Positions 7,412-16,359 of a stretch of 32,269 nucleotides of DNA are shown here, piece by piece. Origin of the DNA: Arenicellales bacterium (GTDB lineage Bacteria > Pseudomonadota > Gammaproteobacteria > Arenicellales > Poriferihabitantaceae). The number at the start of each line of letters is the position of its first letter. The first letter of the stretch is position 1. The position numbers and the translations under genes were made by a program. The stretch spans positions 1-32,269 of the forward strand of contig JAPYNK010000151.1 in NCBI GenBank assembly GCA_028285825.1, given 5' to 3'. The notes below the pieces were generated by a model. That model saw nothing but the letters and a program-made list of their open reading frames with translations, was not told the DNA's origin and made no database searches.

Positions 7412-9670
7412 TTAAGCCTGCCCGCTAATCTCGAAATCAAGCTGGTTTTCCTTCAGCTTGACGATGACCTTGCCACCCTTCCTGGCCAGCTTCCCGAACA
7501 GCAGTTGATCGACAATGGCTTCCTTGATTTCTTTCTGAATCAGCCTCGCCATCGGTCTTGCACCCATGGTCTTGTCATAGCCCTTCTCAGCCAGCCAGCG
7601 AATCGCATCATCCTCGACCACCAGGCTGATGTTTCGGTCCTCAAGCTGATGCTCCAGCTCCATCAGGAATTTCTTGACCACATGGATGATCGTTTTCTCA
7701 TCCAGTCCGTTGAAGTGAATCGTCTTGTCCAGACGATTCCGGAACTCGGGGCTGAAGAGCTTCTTGATCGCACCCAGATCATCCTTGGCATTATCCTGCT
7801 CAATAAACCCCATTGACTCACGTGCGGATTCCTCTGCACCGACATTGGTGGTCATCACCAGAATCACATTGCGAAAATCTGCCTTACGGCCATTATTGTC
7901 AGTCAGGCTTCCATAGTCCATAACTTGCAGCAGAATATTGAATACGTCAGGGTGTGCCTTCTCAATTTCATCCAGAAGCACGACCGCGTGCCGATGCTTG
8001 TTGATCGCATCGGTCATCAAGCCACCCTGGTCAAATCCGACATATCCCGGGGGGGCACCAATCAACCGGGACACCGTGTGCCGCTCCATGTATTCAGACA
8101 TGTCAAAGCGGATGAATTCGATTCCAAGGACATTTGCCAATTGCTTGGTCACCTCGGTTTTTCCGACCCCTGTCGGCCCCGTGAACAAGAATGAGGCAAT
8201 TGGCCGATCTGCATTCCCCATACCCGCTCTCGACATCTTGATGGCCGATGAAAGAGCAGAAATAGCTTCATCCTGCCCAAAGACCACGAGCTTGAGATTG
8301 CGCTCAAGACGCTTCAGGGATTTCAAGTCGGATGTCGAGACATGCTTGGGAGGAATTCGCGCAATACTGGATATCATCGATTCTATGTCCCTAACCCCAA
8401 TTGTTCTTTTTCTTGTCGAAGGCGCAAGCAGCCGGGTTTTGGCTCCAGCTTCGTCAATGACATCAATCGCGGTATCGGGCAAATGCCGATCCGTCAGATA
8501 CCGAGCCGACAGACTCACGGCTGCACGCAATGCCTCATGCGAATACTTCACGTTGTGGTGACCCTCAAAACGGGTCTTAAGGCCCCGCAGTATCTCGACG
8601 GCCTCATCTTGCGAAGGCTCGGCAATGTCAATCTTCTGAAATCGCCTCGACAAGGCACGGTCCTTTTCAAAAACCCCTCGATACTCCTTGTACGTGGTAG
8701 ATCCGATGCATTTCAGGTCACCGGATGCCAGCATTGGCTTTAGCAGGTTTGATGCATCCAGGGTTCCACCAGATACTGCACCGGCACCAATGATGGTATG
8801 AATCTCGTCAATGAACAGTATGGAATCCGAATTATTGCCCATCTCCGTCAGAACCCCTTTCAAGCGCTCCTCAAAATCCCCGCGATATTTTGTGCCCGCC
8901 AGTAGGGCGCCCATGTCCAGGGAATAAATCGTAGACCTGGAAAGCACATCCGGCACATCGCCATTCACGATATTGTGCGCCAGTCCTTCAGCAATTGCCG
9001 TCTTGCCGACTCCTGCTTCACCCACGTAAAGCGGGTTGTTTTTTCTCCTGCGGCACAATATCTGAATGGTGCGTTCAACTTCCTGCTGTCGACCAATCAG
9101 CGGGTCAATACGCCCCTGATTCGCCCGCTCATTGAGGTTTATCGCATAAAGCTCAAGCGGGCTCGTATTCGGACTCGATTCCTGTCCATCCGCTTCGCCA
9201 TTATCAGTCTGGGGAGGCAGCAACTGCTCGGCACCGGGATTTTTTGAAATCCGGTGGGAAATGAAATTGACCACGTCAAACCGACTGATATCCTGCTGGC
9301 TCAGAAAGTAAACGGCAAAGGACTCTTTCTCGCCAAATATCGATACCAGCACATTATTGCCTCGGACTTCCTTGTTTCCTGAATTCTGAACATGAATGAT
9401 CGCTCTTTGCAGAACTCTCTGAAAGCCCATGCCCAACTGGGGATTCGCATCGGTATCCTCAATGTTTGCGGGCACTTCCGTTCGCATGAAATGCATCAGG
9501 TTTTCCTTGAGCTTTGCAATATTACAGCCACAGGCAACCAGCGTGCTTCTCGTTTCCTTGTCATCCAGCAACGCATACAGGAGATGCTCGACAGTCACCA
9601 CATCATGGCGCTCCTTGCGGGCAACAGAAACCGCCCTGGTGAGGGTCGCCTCTAGCTGTTCTGAAAGCAT
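7412..9670 (-). CDS. clpA: ATP-dependent Clp protease ATP-binding subunit ClpA
   Basis: This 752-residue AAA+ unfoldase has the standard ClpA plan: a double Clp N-domain (residues 1-140), a first ATPase with Walker A GEAGVGKT (about 217-224) and Walker B ILFIDEIH, and a second ATPase with GPTGVGKT and VVLLDEIEKAHPD. There is no ClpB-type coiled-coil insert. The loop that docks on ClpP reads MGF (in ESMGFIEQDN), where E. coli ClpA has IGL; both fit the [LIVMP]-G-[FL] pattern. ClpA feeds unfolded, tagged or N-degron proteins to ClpP. It starts four bases after clpS ends, so the two form an operon. Its neighbourhood also encodes tmRNA, whose tagged products ClpAP can degrade. Confidence 0.98.
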   Translation of the reverse strand: MLSEQLEATLTRAVSVARKERHDVVTVEHLLYALLDDKETRSTLVACGCNIAKLKENLMHFMRTEVPANIEDTDANPQLGMGFQRVLQRAIIHVQNSGNKEVRGNNVLVSIFGEKESFAVYFLSQQDISRFDVVNFISHRISKNPGAEQLLPPQTDNGEADGQESSPNTSPLELYAINLNERANQGRIDPLIGRQQEVERTIQILCRRRKNNPLYVGEAGVGKTAIAEGLAHNIVNGDVPDVLSRSTIYSLDMGALLAGTKYRGDFEERLKGVLTEMGNNSDSILFIDEIHTIIGAGAVSGGTLDASNLLKPMLASGDLKCIGSTTYKEYRGVFEKDRALSRRFQKIDIAEPSQDEAVEILRGLKTRFEGHHNVKYSHEALRAAVSLSARYLTDRHLPDTAIDVIDEAGAKTRLLAPSTRKRTIGVRDIESMISSIARIPPKHVSTSDLKSLKRLERNLKLVVFGQDEAISALSSAIKMSRAGMGNADRPIASFLFTGPTGVGKTEVTKQLANVLGIEFIRFDMSEYMERHTVSRLIGAPPGYVGFDQGGLMTDAINKHRHAVVLLDEIEKAHPDVFNILLQVMDYGSLTDNNGRKADFRNVILVMTTNVGAEESARESMGFIEQDNAKDDLGAIKKLFSPEFRNRLDKTIHFNGLDEKTIIHVVKKFLMELEHQLEDRNISLVVEDDAIRWLAEKGYDKTMGARPMARLIQKEIKEAIVDQLLFGKLARKGGKVIVKLKENQLDFEISGQA

Positions 9671-9674
9671 CCGC

Positions 9675-10043
9675 CTACTCCCTCTCCATGGTGCATTTCA
9701 AGGGATGGTTTTCGCGCTGGGCCAGCCGCATGATCAAGTTCACCTTGGTTTCGGCGATCTCCCGGGGATACACTCCGCACAACCCAATGCCCTTGGTATG
9801 AACCTCAAGCATGATTTTCTCTGCCAGAGACTGATTCATCCCGAATATGTGCATAAGCACCTCAACCACAAACTCCATGGGCGTGTAGTCATCATTCAAC
9901 AGCAGAACCTTGTACATTGGCGGTCGTTTGGGCTTGGCCCTGGACTTCTCGACCACCAGACCCGTTCCCGGCCTATGCTGGCCAGACTTTTGGCCGCTAC
10001 CTGCAAACCATTCTGGAGAACGAACAAGATCAGAACCGGACAT
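9675..10043 (-). CDS. clpS: ClpS adaptor of the ClpAP protease
   Basis: This protein of 122 residues has the ClpS core KRPPMYKVLLLNDDYTPMEF, VVEVLMHIFGMN, and VHTKGIGLCGVYPREIAETK. NDDYTPMEFVV and the HxxG segment shape the pocket that binds N-terminal Phe, Tyr, Trp and Leu, so it should deliver N-degron substrates to ClpA. I chose the ATG at 10043; an upstream TTG at 10091 in the same frame would add 16 residues not seen in the family. The first 35-40 residues (RSPEWFAGSGQKSGQHRPGT) look disordered, as expected for the ClpS tail that enters the ClpA pore. Confidence 0.95.
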   Translation of the reverse strand: MSGSDLVRSPEWFAGSGQKSGQHRPGTGLVVEKSRAKPKRPPMYKVLLLNDDYTPMEFVVEVLMHIFGMNQSLAEKIMLEVHTKGIGLCGVYPREIAETKVNLIMRLAQRENHPLKCTMERE

Positions 10044-10100
10044 CGCGAATATCGTTAAATGAGCGCTGCCGCCAAAATTCAAGAAATTCAAGATGAATGC

Positions 10101-10472
10101 CTAAAACGATCCACCACCACATCCGCCACAGGCGCCGCTTCCGCCAACAGACTGAAACACATTGTTGAATACGAACGTGGCATTGATGCCATCATTAACA
10201 TAATCCACCTCGGCACCGCCCAGAAAACTCAGGGCAACAGGGTCGACAACCAGCTTGAAGCCATCTTCCCCATGCATGATGCTGTCGCGTTTCTCAGGCT
10301 TTTCGGCAAAGGTCATCCCATAGTTCATGCCCGAACAGCCACCGCCGGTCACATAGATTCGAACCGCTTCTGCTTCGCCTTTGGCATCCTGAATCAGGCC
10401 CGCAATCTTCTCTTTGGCAGATTGGGTAACCTGCAAATCTCCATCATGAATTGATCGATCAAACTCACTCAT
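10101..10472 (-). CDS. erpA: A-type iron-sulfur carrier ErpA/IscA family
   Basis: This 123-residue protein is an A-type Fe-S carrier: VRIYVTGGGCSGMNYGMTF, then FVFNN and a glycine- and cysteine-rich end. ErpA passes 4Fe-4S clusters to apo-enzymes such as those of isoprenoid synthesis. Ligand cysteines are C46, C115 and C118. The C-terminal pair is C-G-G-C instead of the usual C-G-C, and the tail ends GGCGGGSF instead of CGCGSSF. The start ATG has GAGGTG six bases upstream. The gene is 58 bases from clpS on the same strand, with an AT-rich promoter region facing yggX. ErpA is preferred over IscA because no isc genes are nearby; this is not certain. Confidence 0.85.
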   Translation of the reverse strand: MSEFDRSIHDGDLQVTQSAKEKIAGLIQDAKGEAEAVRIYVTGGGCSGMNYGMTFAEKPEKRDSIMHGEDGFKLVVDPVALSFLGGAEVDYVNDGINATFVFNNVFQSVGGSGACGGCGGGSF

Positions 10473-10669
10473 TACATCACCTCAAATTATACCGATTAAC
10501 GACAAATCAATATCGATTGGAATGTACAATAGCATCGAAATATCGAACCGATAACGTTAATACACGGTCAACAGAATATAATGTCATTTTAGCGATTCAC
10601 AACCAAAATGTGAATCCTGAAAAATCGACAAGTGCGAACCCGCAGATCAAATTCATTCGGAGTGTAGAC

Positions 10670-10942
10670 ATGCCGCGAAAAGTCCAATGCGTATTTCTGA
10701 ACCAGGAACTCGAAGGATTGGAGAAGGCACCTTATCCGGGTGAAATCGGCATGCGGATATACAGCAGCATTTCCCGGCAAGCATGGCAACAATGGCTTGA
10801 ACGGTCAGTGATGATCATTAACGAATACCAGCTGAACTCGGCAAATCCCGAGCATCAAGACCTCATAGAAAGACATCTGCTCGGATTTCTGTTCAATGAA
10901 GGAGACGGGGGCGGAACGCCTCAAGGCTACAACCCAGCCTGA
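10670..10942 (+). CDS. yggX: YggX-type Fe(II)-trafficking / oxidative damage protection protein
   Basis: This 90-residue protein starts MPRKVQCVFLNQELEGLEKA and contains PYPGEIGMRIYSSISRQAW, EYQLNSANPEH and the end GFLFNE...GYNPA, the full YggX pattern with its single conserved cysteine (C7). YggX limits oxidative damage to labile Fe-S clusters and is tied to Fe(II) handling. The ATG at 10670 follows CGGAG at good spacing; the frame is open further upstream but without family similarity. It is divergent from erpA, which also serves Fe-S biology. Confidence 0.95.
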   Translation: MPRKVQCVFLNQELEGLEKAPYPGEIGMRIYSSISRQAWQQWLERSVMIINEYQLNSANPEHQDLIERHLLGFLFNEGDGGGTPQGYNPA

Positions 10943-11004
10943 GCAATCCAATATCGGACATGCGGTTTTCGTAGCCCCGTCCCACTTCCCAGTCAGGCGG
11001 GTGA

Positions 11005-11799
11005 TCAGTGGCTGAGGCGGCTTGAAAGCCTCTTTGCGCCGGCAAATAGCCTGAAGAAATTTTCGGTCGTTTGCTCGGCCAGTTCATCCAGGGACACTCC
11101 CCTCAAGTCTGCCACGCATTCGGCAGTATGCACGACGAAAGAAGGCTCATTGATTTTTCCCCGGTGCGGAACAGGTGCCAGATACGGCGCATCGGTCTCA
11201 ACCAGAATTCGGTCCATGGGCATTTTCTTGGCGACCCCGCGCAACATGTCGGCATTTTTGAATGTGACAATCCCTGAAAATGAAATATAGAATCCAATAT
11301 CAAGAGCGCGCTTCGCAGTTTCCCAGTCTTCTGAAAAGCAATGCATCACGCCGCCACAGGAAACTGCGCCAGTGCTCTCCAGAATATTCATGGTATCGTG
11401 CCTGGCTTCTCGAGTGTGGATAATCAGGGGCTTGCCGACTGATTTTGCCGCTTCAATATGCCTCTCGAATCGCTCTCTTTGCCAGGTCAAGTCGCCATCG
11501 CTTCTGAAGTAGTCAAGCCCCGTCTCTCCAACTGCAATCACATTTTCATGCTCAGCCAAATTGACCAGCTCTGCGGTGGATGGTTCATGGCAATCGCGGT
11601 AGTTCGGATGCACGCCTACGGATGCAAAAATATGCTCATGACCTAGTGCCATCTCGGCAATCTGGGGGTATTCTTCAAGGCAGACCGAAACGCAGAGCAT
11701 GTAGTCGACATGATTGCCGTGCGCTCTCTCAAGGATTCCGGCCAAGTCGTCAGCCAGGGGATCAAAGTTGATATGGCAATGCGAATCAACAAGCTGCAT
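11005..11799 (-). CDS. TatD-family metal-dependent hydrolase / DNase (YcfH type)
   Basis: This protein of 264 residues begins MQLVDSHCHINFDPLADDLA and carries the TatD metal-site motifs DSHCH, GETGLDYF, LIIHTREA, GVMHCFSE and VETDAPYLAP in order. TatD proteins are TIM-barrel metal hydrolases with 3'-5' DNase activity; the YcfH subgroup follows holB in gammaproteobacteria, exactly as here. The ATG at 11799 was chosen because the family starts right before L-V-D-S-H; ATGs 5 and 13 codons upstream are in frame. PilZ, often encoded between holB and tatD, is absent. Confidence 0.92.
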   Translation of the reverse strand: MQLVDSHCHINFDPLADDLAGILERAHGNHVDYMLCVSVCLEEYPQIAEMALGHEHIFASVGVHPNYRDCHEPSTAELVNLAEHENVIAVGETGLDYFRSDGDLTWQRERFERHIEAAKSVGKPLIIHTREARHDTMNILESTGAVSCGGVMHCFSEDWETAKRALDIGFYISFSGIVTFKNADMLRGVAKKMPMDRILVETDAPYLAPVPHRGKINEPSFVVHTAECVADLRGVSLDELAEQTTENFFRLFAGAKRLSSRLSH

Positions 11800-11868
11800 T
11801 GGGGCAACTCTCATGAAATAGTCTGCGGAAACCAGCATGGCCGGATTCCGTCATCTGCCGATGATCAT

Positions 11869-12909
11869 TCACTGAACGGTCCGCTGGATAGACAGGATTA
11901 TAGCATCGAGTGCCAACTCCTGGTTCAGGCTGCCTCTGGCAATTCGTCGATAAGTGCACAATCGATCATAGACCTGGAATAGTTTCTCGCCGGAGATCCT
12001 GTCAGGCATCAGCCTTTCCTCGACACTGGCCTGCCACCAGGGGATTCTGCCGACAGTTTTCCACCGGATAACATCCAGGATAAAACCCTGTAGCCATTTT
12101 ATCACTTCTTCAAAATCCAGCTTGTTCAACGAACTTGATAGCTGGTACGGGGAGACTGCCTGTCGGCAAACTCCAGCCAATCCCACGAGAAACTCCTTTT
12201 GAGCCTGTAATAGCTCGGTCCTGCACACTTCCCTAGCCTTGATTGGCGCACCATCGGTCAATTCAAGAGCCAGATCTATATCTTCCGAGTCTATCTGATC
12301 TTTGAGCCATGCTCTGGCCTGTTCATGGCCAGGTCTTGGCAGATGAATCTGAACACAGCGACTCAGCACAGTGGGAGGCAATCTGGAAGGCTCGGACGAA
12401 AGAAGAATCAACAGCGAATCGGCAGGAGGCTCTTCAAGCAACTTCAGCAAGGCATTCGCGGCATTGATGTTCAGGCGATCCGCCGGCAGTATCAATCCAA
12501 CCTTGCGCGGAGCAATATGGGGCCTCTGTACAAAATTATCTATCAGCGTCCGGATATGATCAATTGGGATCACCTTCTTCAATTGAGCCGTTTTTCCTCT
12601 GACCGACTCATCCTGATAGCGATAGCTGTATTCGCTGATCATCGCGATTCGGCCTTGAGCAGACTCGACGTCGTTACAGATGACATGAAAATCAGGATGG
12701 GTGCCCGCGGCAAACAACTGGCAGTTCTGGCATTTGCCGCACCAGGTATTTCCATCGGAATCAATATTGCCGCATAACGAATACTGCGCCATGGCAAGGG
12801 AAAACTCGCGCAACCCGTAACCCTCCGGTGCCGTAACAATCTGGGCATGGTGCAGATTTTCAAAGGAAGCCGTAAAACTCTCCCAACTTGACTGTTGCCA
12901 AGAAAACAT
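11869..12909 (-). CDS. holB: DNA polymerase III subunit delta prime
   Basis: This 346-residue protein starts MFSWQQSSWESF and has the zinc-module cysteines in WCGKCQNCQLF, IDHIRTLIDNF, and ANALLKLLEEPPADSLLILL with the SRC box (PTVLSRCVQIHLPRP). It is the delta-prime part of the clamp loader, which lacks ATPase activity and opens the beta clamp together with delta and tau/gamma. The first segment has GYGLREF in place of a P-loop, normal for delta prime. Its ATG lies four bases after the tmk stop, so tmk and holB are coupled. Confidence 0.95.
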   Translation of the reverse strand: MFSWQQSSWESFTASFENLHHAQIVTAPEGYGLREFSLAMAQYSLCGNIDSDGNTWCGKCQNCQLFAAGTHPDFHVICNDVESAQGRIAMISEYSYRYQDESVRGKTAQLKKVIPIDHIRTLIDNFVQRPHIAPRKVGLILPADRLNINAANALLKLLEEPPADSLLILLSSEPSRLPPTVLSRCVQIHLPRPGHEQARAWLKDQIDSEDIDLALELTDGAPIKAREVCRTELLQAQKEFLVGLAGVCRQAVSPYQLSSSLNKLDFEEVIKWLQGFILDVIRWKTVGRIPWWQASVEERLMPDRISGEKLFQVYDRLCTYRRIARGSLNQELALDAIILSIQRTVQ

Positions 12910-12913
12910 CTGC

Positions 12914-13558
12914 TCAGATCTGGCTGTGGATTTGTTCAATAAGCGAACCGAGAATATCAGAAATCGCCCGTTTGACAATACTCATCTCGGCAGAAGCCTC
13001 GACAATGCGTATGCGTTCGGGATTCTGTCTGGCTCGCTCAAGATAAGCTTCACGTACTGTATTCTTGAACTCCCGGTCCTGCAGTTCAAACCGGTCTGAG
13101 GCCTGTTTTCGGGCGTTGGTGCGAGCGAGCGAGATTTCAATCGGTAAATCCAGAAGTATGGTCAGATCGGGCGTCAATCCATTCAGCACCCAATTCTCGA
13201 GCAACCGGATCCTGTCCATCGACACTCCCCGTCCGCCCCCTTGATAGGCGTAGGTTGCATCAATAAACCGGTCAATCACCACCCACGTACCATTTTCCAG
13301 TGCCGGACAGATGAGTTTCCTGAGATGTTCCATGCGAGCTGAAAACATCAGCAGCAATTCAGTTTCCGCATCCATGGCAAGATCCACACGGCGAATCAAA
13401 ATCTCGCGGAGCGCCTCTCCCAACTCGGTACCTCCAGGCTCGCGGGTCCGAATAACCGATATATTCTGCTGGCGAAGACAGGCGCAAATATGATCGATAT
13501 GCGTGGTCTTTCCAGAACCGTCAATACCTTCAACTGTGACCAACCGCCCACGAAACAT
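12914..13558 (-). CDS. tmk: Thymidylate kinase
   Basis: This 214-residue protein begins MFRGRLVTVEGIDGSGKTTH, with the P-loop GIDGSGKT, then TREPGGTELGEALRE, VIDRFIDATYAYQGGGRG and LTILLDLP. It phosphorylates dTMP to dTDP. The DR motif and the LID-region arginines (LARTNARKQASDRFE) are intact. The start has GGGAAG seven bases upstream, and the mltG stop lies four bases before, so mltG-tmk-holB read as one operon. Confidence 0.96.
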   Translation of the reverse strand: MFRGRLVTVEGIDGSGKTTHIDHICACLRQQNISVIRTREPGGTELGEALREILIRRVDLAMDAETELLLMFSARMEHLRKLICPALENGTWVVIDRFIDATYAYQGGGRGVSMDRIRLLENWVLNGLTPDLTILLDLPIEISLARTNARKQASDRFELQDREFKNTVREAYLERARQNPERIRIVEASAEMSIVKRAISDILGSLIEQIHSQI

Positions 13559-13562
13559 TCGA

Positions 13563-14567
13563 TTACTTCCCAAGTTGATACTTTCGAACTGCCGCATTAT
13601 GCTCGGCCAGCGTTTCCGAGAATTTATGACTGCCATCACCCTTGGCCACAAAGAAATAGGATTTGGTCTGCAATGGTCTGGCAGCCGCCATGAGCGCGCC
13701 TTCTCCCGGAAGGGCAATTGGAGTTGGGGGCAATCCCCATCTTGTATAGGTGTTATAAGGGTTGTCGGTTCTTAAGTGCTTGCGGGTGATGTTTCCCTTG
13801 AATTTATCGCCAAGTCCATAAATCACTGTCGGATCAGCCTGCAACCGCATGCCTTTCGCCAGCCGGTTGTTGAAAACACTGGAAATATGCGGTTGCTCTC
13901 CCTGTAGCAAACTCTCCCTTTCAATGATTGAGGCCATAATCAGCAACTCATTGCGATCTTCGAGCTGCAAGTTGTCCGTTCGATTGGCCCAGGCATTTTC
14001 AAGACGTTTCTGCATTTTCCAATAGGCAATCCTGTACATGTCAAGATCGGTCTCTCCCTTATGATAGAAATAGGTATCCGGGTAGAACTGCCCTTCCGGG
14101 TGTAGATCAGGCAGACCAATTTCGGCCATGATCTTCCAATCGTCCCACTCGACAGTGATGTTCCGCAAGGGCTCTGCCTTGTCAAATTCCTCTCTCATCC
14201 GGTCAAAAGTCCAGCCTTCAAGAACGGTAACCCGGTACTGAATCTGATAATCGCCACTTGACAAAATGCTGATTAACCTATCAATGGTTATGGGCTCTTC
14301 AAATCTGTATTCGCCAAAATGGATATGGTCGCCCAACTCGTGATATCTGGCATAGAGCAAATACGGCCAGGATTTTTGAATGCGCTTTTCTTCTTCAAAA
14401 CGACGGATAATCGAGGACAGGGAATCGCCTCTGGCTACGAGCAGCATGTCCCCTTCATCAAACTGGATCGGATCAGCGGTGGTTGCATCGTAATCCAGCC
14501 AGCCACCAATACCAATCGCAAGCGTGACTGACAATAGCCCCAAAACCGTCTTCTTGAATATTTTCAA
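13563..14567 (-). CDS. mltG: Endolytic murein transglycosylase MltG
   Basis: This 334-residue protein has a single N-terminal membrane helix (about residues 7-24), a LysM-like segment (GDSLSSIIRRFEEEKRIQ), and the YceG catalytic domain with MASIIERES (general acid E216) and GMRLQADPTVIYGLGDKF. MltG cleaves nascent peptidoglycan strands on the periplasmic side of the inner membrane. The end NAAVRKYQLGK fits the family (AxYQ near the C-terminus). In many relatives pabC lies between fabF and mltG; here the two are 47 bases apart with nothing between. Confidence 0.96.
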   Translation of the reverse strand: MKIFKKTVLGLLSVTLAIGIGGWLDYDATTADPIQFDEGDMLLVARGDSLSSIIRRFEEEKRIQKSWPYLLYARYHELGDHIHFGEYRFEEPITIDRLISILSSGDYQIQYRVTVLEGWTFDRMREEFDKAEPLRNITVEWDDWKIMAEIGLPDLHPEGQFYPDTYFYHKGETDLDMYRIAYWKMQKRLENAWANRTDNLQLEDRNELLIMASIIERESLLQGEQPHISSVFNNRLAKGMRLQADPTVIYGLGDKFKGNITRKHLRTDNPYNTYTRWGLPPTPIALPGEGALMAAARPLQTKSYFFVAKGDGSHKFSETLAEHNAAVRKYQLGK

Positions 14568-14614
14568 AACCAGCCTAGATTAGATTCGACCCGCCATGGC
14601 CAATCACTCGCCCT

Positions 14615-15856
14615 TCAAATCCGGCCAAATGCGAGTGTTCCATTGGTGCCTCCAAAACCGAATGAATTGCTGAGCGCGGCCCTGATATTGGCAGTCCTTG
14701 CCTGATCAGGCACATAGTCCAGGTCACACTCGGGATCGGGGTTTTCCAAATTGACTGTCGGCGGAATGGTCTGCCTGTAAACCGACATCACGGTCATGAC
14801 TGCCTCTACCCCGCCAGCCGCGCCGAGCAAGTGCCCAATCATGGATTTGTTTGAGCTGATTGCAATGTCTTTTGATCGGGATCCGAAACTCGACTTGACG
14901 GCCAGGGTCTCTGCGATATCTCCGAGCGGCGTTGAGGTTCCATGGGCATTCAGATAGTCAATATCCTCGGGGTTCAGCCCGGCATTCCTCATCGCGCTAT
15001 TCATGCACTTTGATGCACCCTCGCCTCCCGGAGATGGACCGGTCATGTGATAGGCATCACCGCTCAAGCCAAATCCCAGAAGCTCGGCATATATGCGGGC
15101 ACCGCGAGCACAGGCATGTTCGTATTCTTCAAGCACCATGACGCCGGAACCTTCGCCAATCACAAACCCGTCGCGATCGCAGTCCCAGGGCCGTGATGCA
15201 CGAGACGGCTCATCATTGCGGGTGCTCAATGCCTTGGCCGACGCAAACCCCGCCACCGATGTCGGGGTAATTGGCGCCTCGGCACCCCCGGCAACCATAA
15301 TGTCGGCATCACCGTATTCAATCAGCCTCGAAGCCTCGCCAATTGCATGCGTCCCGGTCGTGCAGGCGGTTACCGTGCATAGATTGGGCCCACGCAAACC
15401 GCACATGATCGAGAGGTTTCCCGAAATCATGTTGATAATGGTCATCGGGATATAAAATGGCGAAACTCGCCTTGAGTCCTGTAGCGCAAACTGTCCGGCA
15501 GTGGCTTCAATGGTCTTGATGCCGCCAATCCCCGACCCGATGTTGACTCCCGCACGATCCACATCGACTTTGGATACATCAATGCCGGAATCTTCAATCG
15601 CCCATTTTCCGCAAACGATGCCAAGCTGCATGAACCGGTCCATTTTGCGGGCTTCCTTGGAGGACAACTCGCACAAGGGATCAAAATCGCTCACTTCACC
15701 TGCAAACGAACAGGGAAAGCCGGTCGCATCAAACAGGGAGATATTCCGAATCCCGTTCGTGCCATTTACCATTGCATGCCACGACTCTTCGAGCCCGATT
15801 CCGACAGGAGTAATCGCACTCATGCCGGTTACGACGACTCTTCTCTTACGGGTCAT
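14615..15856 (-). CDS. fabF: Beta-ketoacyl-ACP synthase II
   Basis: This 413-residue condensing enzyme has active-site C165 in TACTTGTHAIGEASR, the first histidine in NAHGTSTPLGD and the second in SNKSMIGHLLGAAGG, plus the C-terminal NSFGFGGTNGTLAF. It elongates acyl-ACP with malonyl-ACP and is needed for cis-vaccenate formation in relatives. MTRKRRVVVTGMSAITPVGI is the usual FabF start. It lies 270 bases after acpP on the same strand, with a weak hairpin between. Confidence 0.97.
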   Translation of the reverse strand: MTRKRRVVVTGMSAITPVGIGLEESWHAMVNGTNGIRNISLFDATGFPCSFAGEVSDFDPLCELSSKEARKMDRFMQLGIVCGKWAIEDSGIDVSKVDVDRAGVNIGSGIGGIKTIEATAGQFALQDSRRVSPFYIPMTIINMISGNLSIMCGLRGPNLCTVTACTTGTHAIGEASRLIEYGDADIMVAGGAEAPITPTSVAGFASAKALSTRNDEPSRASRPWDCDRDGFVIGEGSGVMVLEEYEHACARGARIYAELLGFGLSGDAYHMTGPSPGGEGASKCMNSAMRNAGLNPEDIDYLNAHGTSTPLGDIAETLAVKSSFGSRSKDIAISSNKSMIGHLLGAAGGVEAVMTVMSVYRQTIPPTVNLENPDPECDLDYVPDQARTANIRAALSNSFGFGGTNGTLAFGRI

Positions 15857-15998
15857 GACGATTTCAGGCCGACTGCATCAAAACAGATAGGATAACTCTG
15901 GGTCGAGTCGGTTTCGATACCCTGCCATGGTCAAATTACAGAGGCCAATAAGTGCAATCGCGAACTATCCAGGCTTTTCGGGTGCTGATTGATCATCC

Positions 15999-16025
15999 AC
16001 CCGGTTTCTGGCTTTCGAACCGGGT
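15999..16025 (-). terminator. Hairpin between acpP and fabF
   Basis: ACCCGGTT (15999-16006) and AACCGGGT (16018-16025) form an 8-bp stem with an 11-base loop. There is no T run on the minus side, so this is more likely a partial attenuator or processing site than a strong terminator. It could let acpP mRNA exceed fabF mRNA, which would suit the large demand for ACP. Confidence 0.35.
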
Positions 16026-16125
16026 TTCCGGATACAACGATCAACGATCGCTGCCAAGCATCACGAAAATATACATGCTGAGCCCGCTGTCTTGGCCATG
16101 GATTGGCAACAAGCGAAGATGGGAG

Positions 16126-16359
16126 TTAGGTATTGCTCTTTATATAGTCAATCGCATCCTGAACCTTGACAATGCTTTCGGCTTTTTCGTCCGGTATCTC
16201 AGATTCGAATTCTTCTTCGAGAGCCATAACCAGTTCAACCGTATCCAGTGAGTCAGCACCCAGATCGTCTACGAATGACGCATCAGGAGTTACCTGATCT
16301 TCACTTACACCGAGTTGCTCGACAACAACCTTAATGACTCGCTCTTCAATAGTGCTCAT
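16126..16359 (-). CDS. acpP: Acyl carrier protein
   Basis: This 77-residue acidic protein begins [20 protein letters not shown] and carries the phosphopantetheine site [18 protein letters not shown] at S37. It carries growing acyl chains for the neighbouring FabH, FabG and FabF. A strong ribosome binding site (GGAGGG) lies about eight bases before the ATG. It is 714 bases from fabG, an unusually wide gap, so it probably has its own promoter. Confidence 0.98.
   Translation of the reverse strand: MSTIEERVIKVVVEQLGVSEDQVTPDASFVDDLGADSLDTVELVMALEEEFESEIPDEKAESIVKVQDAIDYIKSNT

Noticed and set aside
8048..8054. G7 run in clpA
   Set aside because: It encodes the conserved GAPPGYVG loop and the frame is intact.
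9429..10058. Plus-strand frame of 209 codons
   Set aside because: Complement shadow of clpA/clpS, whose motifs are unambiguous.
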